Source: Falsihalocynthiibacter halioticoli
GTDB lineage: Bacteria > Pseudomonadota > Alphaproteobacteria > Rhodobacterales > Rhodobacteraceae
DNA length: 64,000 bases
Assembly (NCBI RefSeq): GCF_025802015.1
Contig: NZ_JAOYFC010000002.1
Coordinates: forward strand, 248,001-312,000
Direction: 5' to 3'
Shown: positions 8,472 through 17,240 of the stretch, piece by piece
How positions within the stretch are numbered: the stretch's first letter is position 1
How the letters are laid out: each line of letters opens with the position of its first letter
The notes under the pieces: model-generated
The model's input: only the letters and a program-made list of their open reading frames with translations
The model's database searches: none
Told to the model about the DNA's origin: nothing
Translations under genes and position numbers: made by a program

Positions 8472-9602
8472 CTACCTAGGTGGGAGGTATTCACTCCATA
8501 GATTGGCGAGTTCGCTGGAAAAGCGTAAACTGTCATCGGGAGAGAATCTTTTAGAAGTCGGTTTCCAAGACGTAGTAGTTCCAGCGCAATGCGCGTGCCA
8601 AAACTCAAATCTTGCTATCTTTGCTAAATTTTCGAATTTGCCACCTACTGCATGCACATCCCACCCCAACCGGCTCAGAAAACTATTGGGATTTGCGCAC
8701 CACTTACGATGACACGAACCCGCCGTAGATGTAAAAACGTGCTCTCGGTGCGACGATGACTGCTTTACCTCCGAGCCTGGAAAAACCCACTTGCCAGGAA
8801 ATGAGATCGCTCCAATTGGGTTTTGCCGTGTAGCCCTGAAAATACTCCTACTATTCCCCATAACTAACTCGTCAATGTCGACATTCAATACCGCTGGAGA
8901 CAGAGCCAGAATATCTCGACGCGCAATGTTCAGCATTGAGATTTGAAAGTACTTATACTTGATTGACGTACCTGAACGAGCAATTACCCGTCCATATTTG
9001 AATGGCGCCTTAACGACGAGAAAACTGCTCAAACCAGAGACATTTGAAAGCGTGTCAGCAATGTCATGAACGGAATACGCGTCCGAGCCATTATCGAAAA
9101 CCACAACTGCTTCGGCGCGGTGACGCAACACATGATAACTCGCCCAGTCACCGATCCAATCCAAGTTGTTATTTTTATTAACACAAACTAACGAGTTCCG
9201 CTTTCCAATCAAGTTTGACGCGGAGGGTCGTGGAAAATAATCTATTTTCTGATTATTAATTACAAAACTTAGATTCGCGCCCCGAACCCACGGCACTTCT
9301 ACCAAATCACAGCGTGGAGTGCTGCCTAGAGGTAATATAGTTCGTTTTATACACTCAACTGGCTTGTCATCAATTCTGATAGAGCTAGAAAACAGCTCCC
9401 AAAGGCTTCCAAAAAAAAGGTGCTGTAAAAAGTAGTTTTCGTCCGCAAGGAGATACAACGCAATCGTAAAATAGCGTGGTGTCATCAAAGTGCACAAGTT
9501 CGGGATGACCTAAAAACAGCTCCAGATTGAGTATAACTCGACGTTCATCTGTAAACAACGAGATACAAATGAAGCTAGGTCAATTGCGTTTGTACTCTCC
9601 AT
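8472..9602 (-). pseudogene. GT92-like glycosyltransferase gene with two compensating frameshifts
   Basis: This is a tandem paralog of the gene at 9603-10739. Starting at the ATG at 9602, directly after the neighbour's TAG, the frame reads MESTNAIDLASF to SIWSCF (30 residues) and hits TAG at 9512. Reading one base differently at the A-run 9512-9516 continues as LGHPELVHFDDTTLFYDC, matching the neighbour position by position. A second shift at the eight-A run 9411-9418 returns to the first frame (FGSLWELF) and runs open to 8472. The corrected product has about 376 residues against 378 in the paralog, with VVVFDNGSDAY, NVDIDELVM and WHAHCAGTTTSWK preserved. It is either a recent pseudogene, a slippage-expressed gene, or a sequencing artefact; the 341-residue ORF starting at TTG 9497 is not a natural protein start. 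Confidence 0.75.
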
Positions 9603-10739
9603 CTACTTTCCTTGGCCGCTTCCAAGACAAGCGTCCCATTGATTTGCGACCGCTTTGCTAAAAGTAAGATCATTGTTCTTCTTGAAGCGACGCGACCAAG
9701 ACTTCCACGATGTTGTCGTCCCGGCGCAGTGAACGTGCCATTCATTTCGCGGCCATACGCGCCCTAAGCCCTCAAAGCGCGCTCCAACAGCATGCACATC
9801 CCAGCCAATTCGGCTCAACAGCCCATTTGGTCTAGCACACCATTTGGGCTGTGAGAAATAGCGTTCGGGAAGATACACATTTGCATTGTGTGGAAGGGGT
9901 AATTCGAGCTTTGGGTCCGGGAAAACCCATTTTCCACGTGTCGAAACCATTCCGAATGGGCTGCGGCAGGCCACATCAAATATGCTGTTTTTGCCACGCA
10001 TAACCATCTCGTCGATATCAATGCTCAATACCGCTCTGGATTGTGCAAGAAAGTCGCGGCGCGCGAGGTTGAGCATTCCGACCTGAAAGAACTTGGTATT
10101 CAGCTTGAAAGGTTTCTTTAACTGCCGACCGTATTCAAACGGCGCGCGCACAACGGCGCTTACGTCAATACCGTCAACTTCCGCCAAACAAGCGCTAATA
10201 TCTTCAAGGCGATAGGCATCAGAACCGTTATCAAACAGCACTACTGCGTCCGCACCGTGGGCGTTGGCATGAAACTGCGCCCAATCCCTGATCCAAGTTA
10301 GATCGTTGTTTTTGCTTACACAAAGTAGTGCATTGCGCCCTTTGAACGCGTTAGCTGCCGAGCTTCGTGGCGTAATCGGAATCGATTGACCGTCAATAAC
10401 AAAGGAAAGCTGGCTGCCCTCTCTCCACGGAACTTCGACCAGTTCACAACGGGGCGAACTCGTGCGCGGAATTGAGACGCGTTTAAGTCTAGAAACCGGT
10501 TCACCATCGATCCGAATAGCAGCCCTGAAAACATCCCAGAAACTGCCGAACAATGGCGCAGTAAAGCGCAAAGATTTCCCGTCTGGCGACAAGACGCAAT
10601 CATAGAATAGTTGTGTCGCGTCAAAATGTTCGTAATCAGGATTGTCGCGAAACTCCGAAATGCCTTCAATCTCGCGACGTTGCGAGGAGAACTCAGCGAG
10701 GTTCAAGTCGACCAGATCGTAAATTTGGTGGTGCTGCAT
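9603..10739 (-). CDS. Glycosyltransferase family 92-like protein
   Basis: A protein of 378 residues. The middle carries the pattern of GT92/DUF23-type transferases: a lead strand with LLCVSKNNDLTWIRDW, then AVVLFDNGSDAY, the metal-binding DxD motif in VLSIDIDEMV, and a C-terminal WHVHCAGTTTSWK block. A beta-rich segment of about 130 residues with PRCELVEVPW comes first. The likely role is transfer of a sugar to a surface polysaccharide or glycoprotein in the cytoplasm or at the inner membrane; donor and acceptor are unknown. A good ribosome site (GAGGGGCGAAGA) precedes the ATG. The second copy follows directly after its stop codon, so the two form a duplicated operon. Confidence 0.72.
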   Translation of the reverse strand: MQHHQIYDLVDLNLAEFSSQRREIEGISEFRDNPDYEHFDATQLFYDCVLSPDGKSLRFTAPLFGSFWDVFRAAIRIDGEPVSRLKRVSIPRTSSPRCELVEVPWREGSQLSFVIDGQSIPITPRSSAANAFKGRNALLCVSKNNDLTWIRDWAQFHANAHGADAVVLFDNGSDAYRLEDISACLAEVDGIDVSAVVRAPFEYGRQLKKPFKLNTKFFQVGMLNLARRDFLAQSRAVLSIDIDEMVMRGKNSIFDVACRSPFGMVSTRGKWVFPDPKLELPLPHNANVYLPERYFSQPKWCARPNGLLSRIGWDVHAVGARFEGLGRVWPRNEWHVHCAGTTTSWKSWSRRFKKNNDLTFSKAVANQWDACLGSGQGK

Positions 10740-10892
10740 TCTTCGCCCCTCTTAGTTGGACGTCCGCTACCATAGGCAAACATCCGAAACAAGGCCGGGC
10801 GAGTTGAGAAGGCTAGGTGGAAATTAGCCACTCAGACCGCAAAAACAGGCGATATATTTAACAATTTCAGGCAAATACTGCGCTCAAGTTGA

Positions 10893-11001
10893 CCCAGAGC
10901 CCGATCTGGGCTATTGGATTGGCGCATCTGCATGCTGCAGAGACCACCGCCGGGACGCTCTGGAACTCTGCGTCCCTCAACCTTACGGTCCGATACCGTA
11001 A
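10893..11001 (+). promoter_or_regulatory. Four-hairpin structured leader upstream of the RhlE-type helicase
   Basis: Four short perfect stems lie in a row: 10893-10910 (CCCAGA/TCTGGG, 6-base loop), 10927-10941 (TCTGCA/TGCAGA, 3-base loop), 10952-10976 (GGGACGC/GCGTCCC, 11-base loop) and 10983-11001 (TTACGGT/ACCGTAA, 5-base loop). The last ends 13 bases before the helicase ATG. Covariation in relatives is not testable here. A structured 5' UTR that the helicase itself opens, or a cold-responsive leader, would fit. Confidence 0.5.
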
Positions 11002-11014
11002 ATGATGGACATAC

Positions 11015-12502
11015 ATGACTAAATTCTCAGATTTGAAACTTGATCCCAAGGTTCTCAAGGCCGTTACGGCCGCCGGATATGATACTCCGACCCCAATTCA
11101 GGCGGGTGCGATTCCCCCTGCTCTCGAAGGACGCGATGTTTTGGGGATCGCGCAAACAGGTACAGGTAAGACTGCGAGCTTTACGCTGCCGATGATTACC
11201 TTGCTGTCAAAAGGCCGCGCGCGCGCACGTATGCCGCGCAGCCTAGTTCTCGCCCCTACACGTGAATTGGCCGCGCAGGTTGCGGAAAACTTTGACATCT
11301 ACGCAAAGGGGACGCGCCTGACCAAAGCATTGCTGATTGGCGGCGTATCTTTCAAAGAGCAAGACATGCTGATTGATCGCGGCGTTGACGTTTTGATCGC
11401 AACACCTGGTCGTCTGCTTGATCATTTCGAGCGCGGCAAACTGCTCCTCACGGGCGTTCAGATCATGGTTGTGGATGAAGCAGACCGGATGCTTGATATG
11501 GGCTTTATCCCCGATATCGAACGCATCTTCAGCCTCACGCCATTTACCCGCCAAACGCTGTTTTTCTCGGCCACTATGGCGCCGGAAATCAAGCGGATCA
11601 CCAACACATTCCTCTCGGCTCCTGCCAAAGTTGAAGTGGCACGTGCTGCGACGACGAGCGAGAATATCGAGCAAGGCGTTGTGCTGATGAAGCCAAGCCG
11701 TAAGGATCGGACCGCTAAGGAAAAACGCGATATCCTGCGCGCAATTGTGGAGCAAGAAGGCGAAGGCTGCTCAAACGCCATTGTTTTCTGTAACCGCAAG
11801 CGCGATGTTGATATCGTTGCTAAATCTCTGAAAAAGCACGGCTATAATGCAGAGCCGATCCACGGCGACCTTGATCAATCCAAGCGTATGGAAGTTCTTC
11901 AAGGCTTCCGCGATGGAGATCTTCGTTTCCTCTGCGCATCAGACGTTGCTGCGCGCGGACTTGATATTCCGGCCGTGAGCCACGTGTTCAACTTCGACGT
12001 TCCGAGCCATGCCGAAGATTACGTTCACCGTATTGGCCGAACAGGTCGCGCGGGGCGGAAGGGCAAGGCATTCATGATTTGCTCGCCTCAAGACGAGAAG
12101 AACCTTGCTGATATCGAGAAACTGGTGAAGCAGGAAATTCCACGCCTCGAAAACCCGATTGCTACGCCTGTCGAAGAGGCAAAGGATGCTTCCGAAGAAA
12201 AGCCGAAGCGGGGTCGTCGTCGTAAGAGCGATAAATCTGAAGAGTCCGCGGCGAAACCTGTTGAAGCAAGTGACAACAGTGCAGCAACAGAAACAGTGCA
12301 GACAGAGAAAACTGCTTCTGAGAAGTCTGACAAACAAAAAGACAATCAAAGCGACAACCGTAGCAAAAAGCCTGCTCGCGAGTCGCAACGTGGCCGTGGC
12401 CGGAACGACAAAAACCGTGGCGACAACGGCGTTGTCGGCATGGGCGATCACATGCCCGGCTTTATTGCGATGAGCTTTGACGAGCGCCGCGCGGCAAGCT
12501 AA
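11015..12502 (+). CDS. rhlE: DEAD-box ATP-dependent RNA helicase, RhlE type
   Basis: A protein of 495 residues with the full set of DEAD-box motifs: Q motif (GYDTPTPIQ), Walker A AQTGTGKT near residues 46-53, PTRELAAQ, TPGRLLD, VVDEADRMLD, SATM, and in the second domain VFCNRKRDVD, ARGLDIPAV and HRIGRTGRAG. The last 110 residues are a charged, disordered Lys/Glu/Ser tail with an RGRGRND element that likely binds RNA. Such helicases remodel rRNA or mRNA structure, often in the cold. It ends at a strong terminator shared with the convergent rnj gene. The name rhlE is by best motif fit. Confidence 0.9.
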   Translation: MTKFSDLKLDPKVLKAVTAAGYDTPTPIQAGAIPPALEGRDVLGIAQTGTGKTASFTLPMITLLSKGRARARMPRSLVLAPTRELAAQVAENFDIYAKGTRLTKALLIGGVSFKEQDMLIDRGVDVLIATPGRLLDHFERGKLLLTGVQIMVVDEADRMLDMGFIPDIERIFSLTPFTRQTLFFSATMAPEIKRITNTFLSAPAKVEVARAATTSENIEQGVVLMKPSRKDRTAKEKRDILRAIVEQEGEGCSNAIVFCNRKRDVDIVAKSLKKHGYNAEPIHGDLDQSKRMEVLQGFRDGDLRFLCASDVAARGLDIPAVSHVFNFDVPSHAEDYVHRIGRTGRAGRKGKAFMICSPQDEKNLADIEKLVKQEIPRLENPIATPVEEAKDASEEKPKRGRRRKSDKSEESAAKPVEASDNSAATETVQTEKTASEKSDKQKDNQSDNRSKKPARESQRGRGRNDKNRGDNGVVGMGDHMPGFIAMSFDERRAAS

Positions 12503-12520
12503 CACACTCAATCAACAAAC

Positions 12521-12552
12521 AAAAAAGGCAGCCGCATTTGGCTGCCTTTTTT
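12521..12552. terminator. Bidirectional terminator between rhlE and rnj
   Basis: A 13-bp perfect stem (12521-12533 with 12540-12552) with a 6-base GCATTT loop, flanked by A and T runs, lies between the convergent helicase and RNase J genes. Confidence 0.9.
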
Positions 12553-12572
12553 GTTTTGAACACTAAGCTCGT

Positions 12573-14249
12573 TTAGTTTTCGAGCAAACGGCTCACAACA
12601 ACGGTAACTTCTGGCTTTTTACCAATCTCGTCCTGTGCGGAACGACGCGCGGCTTTTCGAATTTGGTCTTCAATCTTGTCATCATCCGCCAAAGTTTTGG
12701 CGTCCATCCGCATCAACACGTGACCAAGATCAGTTTCGACAACATCAACAAGTTCTGCACTGCTTCGCCCAAAGCGCGGTAGGCCCATGATCTCGACCCA
12801 TGGATCGCCGAGCGGAGAATCCTCTTCGTCAATGATAATGCTCACCATGATATGCCCATTCAGAGCCATGCGAATACGCTCGCGCACAACGCCATCCAAA
12901 GCACCGATCTTCACCGATCCGTCAAGATAGGTGCGGCCTGAATCGATATACTCTACCACCTCGGGACGGTTGCCCGAGAGATTGATCATCATACCATTTA
13001 CAGCAACAACGCTCGCCAGCCCCTTTTGTTCGCCGAGCTTTGCGTGCTGGCGTAAGTGGCGGTGCTCGCCGTGCATCGGGATGAGCATCTGCGGTTGCAT
13101 GATCTCGTGAACTCGCTCCAGATCAGGGCGGTTGGCATGACCGGACACGTGGTAAAGGCCACCGTCGTCGTCAACGATATCAACACCCATTTCAGAGAAA
13201 GCGTTCATGATATTGATCACGCCGCGTTCATTGCCGGGAATGGTCTTGGACGAGAAGAGAAGCAGATCGCCCTCTTTCATCGACATTCCAAGGTATTTTC
13301 CGCGTGATAGCTGCGCAACCGCTGCACGGCGCTCGCCTTGCGATCCGGTGGCCAACAGCATGAGGTTCTCGCGCGGTATGTCGCGCGCTTCTTCAACGGG
13401 TACAACCGTTGGGAAATCTTTCAAAATGCCGGTTTCGACACCTGCCGTCACCATCCGCCGCATAGCCCGACCAAGCAAAACAACAGAGCGCCCTGCCCTG
13501 TGGCCTGCTTCAGCAAGCGTTTTAAGACGCGCAACGTTGCTGGCGAAAGTCGTCGCAACAACCATGCCCTTGGCCTCTTTTACGAGCCGTTCAATCTCTG
13601 GGCCGACTGTTTTCTCGGAGCGGCCTGCTTTGGGCGAAAATACGTTGGTTGAATCACAAACCAGCGCCTTCACGCCGGGTTTGGCGATTTCAGCCCAAAG
13701 CTCTGGGCTAAAGGGCTCGCCAATAATCGGAGTTTCATCCAACTTGAAATCGCCAGTGTGAACAATTCGCCCTGCTGGCGTATCAATTACAAGACCAGAA
13801 CTTTCAGGAATGGAGTGCGCAACGGGCATAAAGCTGACCGCAAATGGGCCTGCTTCAACCACTTCCGGATAGGGCGAAACTGTATGAACCTCTTGCGGAT
13901 CCGCGCCCTGCTCTTCCATTTTGCGGCGGGCGTGGTGGGCCGTAAAGGCGCGCGCATAAACCACGGGATGACCAAGCTGATGCCATAGATGCGAAAGGCC
14001 GCCAATATGGTCTTCGTGAGCGTGGGTGATGAAAACAGCTTCGATACGCTCTTTGTTTTCCTCAAGCCACGTTACGTCGGCCATAATCAGGTCTACGCCT
14101 GGTGTGCTGTCCATATCAGGGAATGCGACGCCGATGTCGACAACGATCAACCGCTCCTTGCCCTTGGGGCCGTAGCCGTAAACATAGGTGTTCATGCCGA
14201 TTTCACCGGCACCACCAAGCGGAAGATAAATCAGACGGTCTCTGCTCAT
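12573..14249 (-). CDS. rnj: Ribonuclease J
   Basis: RNase J is a metallo-beta-lactamase/beta-CASP enzyme with 5'-3' exonuclease and endonuclease activity in rRNA maturation and mRNA decay. The 558-residue product has the zinc motif HAHEDHIGG near residues 76-84, the HTGDFKLDETP motif, the beta-CASP segment with ATGSQGE and SSKTIPGNE, the PMHGEHRHL histidine motif, and the RNase J C-terminal domain. It is the last gene of the run that begins at nuoA, and its ATG overlaps the coaX stop by 4 bases. Confidence 0.95.
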   Translation of the reverse strand: MSRDRLIYLPLGGAGEIGMNTYVYGYGPKGKERLIVVDIGVAFPDMDSTPGVDLIMADVTWLEENKERIEAVFITHAHEDHIGGLSHLWHQLGHPVVYARAFTAHHARRKMEEQGADPQEVHTVSPYPEVVEAGPFAVSFMPVAHSIPESSGLVIDTPAGRIVHTGDFKLDETPIIGEPFSPELWAEIAKPGVKALVCDSTNVFSPKAGRSEKTVGPEIERLVKEAKGMVVATTFASNVARLKTLAEAGHRAGRSVVLLGRAMRRMVTAGVETGILKDFPTVVPVEEARDIPRENLMLLATGSQGERRAAVAQLSRGKYLGMSMKEGDLLLFSSKTIPGNERGVINIMNAFSEMGVDIVDDDGGLYHVSGHANRPDLERVHEIMQPQMLIPMHGEHRHLRQHAKLGEQKGLASVVAVNGMMINLSGNRPEVVEYIDSGRTYLDGSVKIGALDGVVRERIRMALNGHIMVSIIIDEEDSPLGDPWVEIMGLPRFGRSSAELVDVVETDLGHVLMRMDAKTLADDDKIEDQIRKAARRSAQDEIGKKPEVTVVVSRLLEN

Positions 14250-15025
14250 AAAGCGGGGTTTTCCTTGTTATATTTATGTATGACCGTCAAACCATGCATG
14301 GTGAGATCATCTTCGAATTTGTCAAAAAGTGCATGCCCCTGTTGAAACAGAGGTGCTAGTCCGCCGGTCGAGATAACCCGCATCGGGCGGTCTCGTTCGG
14401 CTTTGATCTGTTCGCATATCCCGTTCACGAGGCCAACGTAACCCCAAAAAACACCTGACTGCATACAGGCGACCGTATTGGTACCTATGACATTAGCGGG
14501 TTTGGTGACGTCCACATGGGGCAAAGCAGCTGCTGCTTGGTGCAACGCTTCGAGGCTGAGGTTGACCCCAGGCGCAATCACACCTCCGATATAGGCACCA
14601 TCGCTGGCCACCACATCAAAGGTTGTTGCAGTGCCAAAATCGACCACGATCAAGTCACCGCCGTAAAGATCATACCCCGCAACCGTATTCACCAATCGAT
14701 CCGGCCCAACAGCAGTTCCCGCATCTACACGCACATCAACTGGAAGCGCACATTCTGGTTTCCCAACGACCAGCGGGCGCGTGTTGAAATATCGGTCAGC
14801 GAACACACGCAGGTTAAACACGACGCGCGGAACGGTTGAGGAAATGATGACTTCGGTGATCGTCACGTCCAGTTTTTGCATCTGCATCAGCGTAGAAAGC
14901 CAGACGTAATACTGATCGGCGGTGCGCTGATGCTCGGTCGAGGCGCGCCATGTGGCAAGAAATTTCTCGCCGTCCCAGATGGAAAACACGGTATTTGTAT
15001 TGCCGCAATCAATCGCCAGAAGCAT
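14246..15025 (-). CDS. coaX: Type III pantothenate kinase
   Basis: CoaX phosphorylates pantothenate in the first committed step of coenzyme A synthesis. The 259-residue product begins MLLAIDCGNTNTVFSIW, the phosphate loop of the ASKHA fold typical of type III enzymes, has VGPDRLVN and VVDFGTATTFDVV (catalytic Asp region) and GGVIAPGVNLSLEAL. It lies 10 bases after birA and overlaps rnj by 4 bases, an arrangement I recall from Rhodobacterales. Confidence 0.93.
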   Translation of the reverse strand: MLLAIDCGNTNTVFSIWDGEKFLATWRASTEHQRTADQYYVWLSTLMQMQKLDVTITEVIISSTVPRVVFNLRVFADRYFNTRPLVVGKPECALPVDVRVDAGTAVGPDRLVNTVAGYDLYGGDLIVVDFGTATTFDVVASDGAYIGGVIAPGVNLSLEALHQAAAALPHVDVTKPANVIGTNTVACMQSGVFWGYVGLVNGICEQIKAERDRPMRVISTGGLAPLFQQGHALFDKFEDDLTMHGLTVIHKYNKENPAL

Positions 15026-15035
15026 TCAAGGCCTC

Positions 15036-15833
15036 CTAAAAGAAAACATCCGCAGCCGGAATCGCCATGCGCCCTGCCGCCGTTACGAGGATCAGGTTGC
15101 CACGTTCGTCCACAGTTTCAAAGGTTCCATGCCATTCCTGATTGCCGGTACGGGCCCGAATGGTTTCGCCAAGGCGTGCAGCTCGCGCCAACCATGCCTC
15201 TCGAATTGGGGCAAAGCCATAGGTTTGGAACTGTTGCTCATATTTGTTGAACGCGGCGGCAAGAAGATCAAGAAACTCCTCTGGCGTCACCCGAACACCG
15301 GTTTCAGAGACGAGGTCAACCGGCGGCACCGCCCCCTCTTCGACCTCATCCTTGCCTGGCGCGCCGACCAAATTGACACCCACGCCGATGAATAGCTGTA
15401 CGTCCCCGCCTTGTGCGGCAGCACTTTCAAGCAAGATGCCAGCAAGCTTCCCCCCATTGAGAAGCACATCATTCGGCCATTTAAGCGCGAAAGGCGCGGT
15501 ACGCCCCGTAGCCGCAACAAGGGCATCATAGAGCGCAAGCGCGGTAACAAAACTTCTTAGAGCGACGGTTTCAGGCGGGTCAGGTAACCGAACTGCAAGC
15601 GTTGCGGCAAAATTGCCCATTGGCATTGCCCATGCACGACCTCGCCGACCGCGCCCCGCTGTTTGCATATGTGAGAGAATCCAAGTCGGACCAGCGAGGC
15701 CAGACGCTTGCCGCGCGGCCTCGCTCAATGTGCTGTCACACGTGGCAAGAACCTGACGCCCATATCCATGGGGCCAGTTTGCCGTTGGATTAGTTGACAA
15801 GGGCAACCGCGGCGGCTTTGGCCATAGCCTCAA
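15036..15833 (-). CDS. birA: Biotin-[acetyl-CoA-carboxylase] ligase
   Basis: This enzyme activates biotin as biotinyl-AMP and transfers it to lysine of biotin carboxyl carrier domains, here plausibly including the LiuD protein encoded at 35853-37811. Motifs are GRGRRGRAW near residues 60-68 (biotinyl-AMP loop), ALKWPNDVLLNG near 117-128, KLAGILLE and a small C-terminal SH3-like domain. There is no N-terminal winged helix, so it is the non-regulatory class I form. The ATG at 15833 overlaps nuoN by 44 bases; a TTG at 15800 would shorten this overlap and is an alternative start. Confidence 0.9.
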   Translation of the reverse strand: MRLWPKPPRLPLSTNPTANWPHGYGRQVLATCDSTLSEAARQASGLAGPTWILSHMQTAGRGRRGRAWAMPMGNFAATLAVRLPDPPETVALRSFVTALALYDALVAATGRTAPFALKWPNDVLLNGGKLAGILLESAAAQGGDVQLFIGVGVNLVGAPGKDEVEEGAVPPVDLVSETGVRVTPEEFLDLLAAAFNKYEQQFQTYGFAPIREAWLARAARLGETIRARTGNQEWHGTFETVDERGNLILVTAAGRMAIPAADVFF

Positions 15834-17229
15834 CGCCGAACATATTCACAATGCCAAGCACCATTACCGCAGCAGACACCATCAGAACGCCCCAAAGTAC
15901 AGGAGATGTCGGGCGGTCTAGCGGATCAGTTTCCTCGCCGAAGTACATGTAGTACACGATGCGCAGGTAGTAGAAGGCGCCGATCACAGACGCAATCACA
16001 CCGGCAACAGCGAGCCAAACAAGTCCACCCTGAACAGCGGCATTCAGCACCCAGAACTTACCGAAGAAGCCGAGCATTGGCGGAACACCAGAGAGGCTGA
16101 ACATCAGGACAAGTAGCGCCAGCGCACGAAGAGGTTCGCGAGTGGAGTATTGGTTCAGGCTCGCAATATCAGTTACAGGCTTGCCGTCTTTCTCAAGCGA
16201 AAGAATGAACGCAAATGTACCGAGGTTCATGGTGACATAGATCGCCATATAGATAAGCATCGCCTGAACACCGGTTTCTGTTCCGGCAGCAAGGCCCATA
16301 AGTGCGAAACCCATGTGAGCGATGGAGCTATAGGCCATCAGGCGTTTGATGTTCTTTTGGCCAATCGCGGCGATCGAACCGAGGAACATCGACAGCACAG
16401 AAATCAATGCTACGATTTGGCTCCAATCTCCAACGGTTGCACCAAAGGCATCAAACACAACACGTGCAAAGAGCGCCATCGCGGCCACTTTCGGAGCAGT
16501 GGCGAAGAACGCAGTGATCGGTGTTGGCGCACCCTCGTAAACATCCGGTGTCCACATGTGGAATGGAACGGCGGAAACTTTAAACGCGAGGCCCGTCATG
16601 ATGAACACGAGACCGATGAGCATGCCGATTGGCAGATGCTCGCCCTCTACTGAGGCAACGATATCAGAGAACAACGTTGTGCCGGTATAGCCATACACGA
16701 ACGACGCCCCATAAAGCAGCATCCCTGAGGACAGCGCACCAAGAACAAAATATTTCAGACCTGCTTCAGTAGATTTCACCGATGTCCGGTTCATGGAGGC
16801 AACCACGTATAGCGACAGGGACTGTAGCTCTAGGCCGACATAAAGTGCGAGAAGGTCGCCCGCGGAGACCATCATCATCATCCCGACAACCGCCAAGGCG
16901 ACAAGGATTGGATACTCAAAACGCAGCAGGTTCTGCTTTGCTAGGTAATCCTGACTCATGATAAGGATCAGCGCCGCAGAGAATAAGATCACAACCTTGG
17001 CAAACCGCGAGAACGCGTCGTCCACAAAGGCCCCGTTAAAGGCAGTTTGCGCGCCGTCTCCGGCAACCGCTATCCAGAGACCAAGCACCGCCATCAAACC
17101 CGCCGTTGCCCAGAGGATCAAAGGCGCAGCTTTGTCCTTGCTGGTATAGACGCCAAACATCAGGAGGCCCATGGCCGAAACGGCGAGGATCAGTTCCGGA
17201 AGAACAGTGGAAATATCTGCAGAGAGCAT
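15790..17229 (-). CDS. nuoN: NADH-quinone oxidoreductase subunit N
   Basis: One of the three antiporter-like proton-pumping subunits of complex I in the inner membrane. From MLSADIST the product has 479 residues and about 14 hydrophobic spans, with the FKVSAVPFHMWTPDVYEGAPTPITA lysine/proline signature and IKRLMAYSSIAHMGF. The frame can begin at a GTG at 17238, but the ATG at 17229 is preceded by GGGTGG at a suitable distance, so it is preferred. The nuoM stop lies 12 bases upstream. Confidence 0.95.
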   Translation of the reverse strand: MLSADISTVLPELILAVSAMGLLMFGVYTSKDKAAPLILWATAGLMAVLGLWIAVAGDGAQTAFNGAFVDDAFSRFAKVVILFSAALILIMSQDYLAKQNLLRFEYPILVALAVVGMMMMVSAGDLLALYVGLELQSLSLYVVASMNRTSVKSTEAGLKYFVLGALSSGMLLYGASFVYGYTGTTLFSDIVASVEGEHLPIGMLIGLVFIMTGLAFKVSAVPFHMWTPDVYEGAPTPITAFFATAPKVAAMALFARVVFDAFGATVGDWSQIVALISVLSMFLGSIAAIGQKNIKRLMAYSSIAHMGFALMGLAAGTETGVQAMLIYMAIYVTMNLGTFAFILSLEKDGKPVTDIASLNQYSTREPLRALALLVLMFSLSGVPPMLGFFGKFWVLNAAVQGGLVWLAVAGVIASVIGAFYYLRIVYYMYFGEETDPLDRPTSPVLWGVLMVSAAVMVLGIVNMFGVEAMAKAAAVALVN

Positions 17230-17240
17230 CGGACCCACCC

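Noticed and set aside
8290..8712. 140-codon plus-strand ORF
   Set aside because: It is mostly antisense to the glycosyltransferase copy and has no family features.
8472..9497. 341-codon ORF starting at a TTG, taken as a complete gene
   Set aside because: Its first 27 codons are out of frame compared with the adjacent paralog; the true start is at 9602 with two frameshifts.
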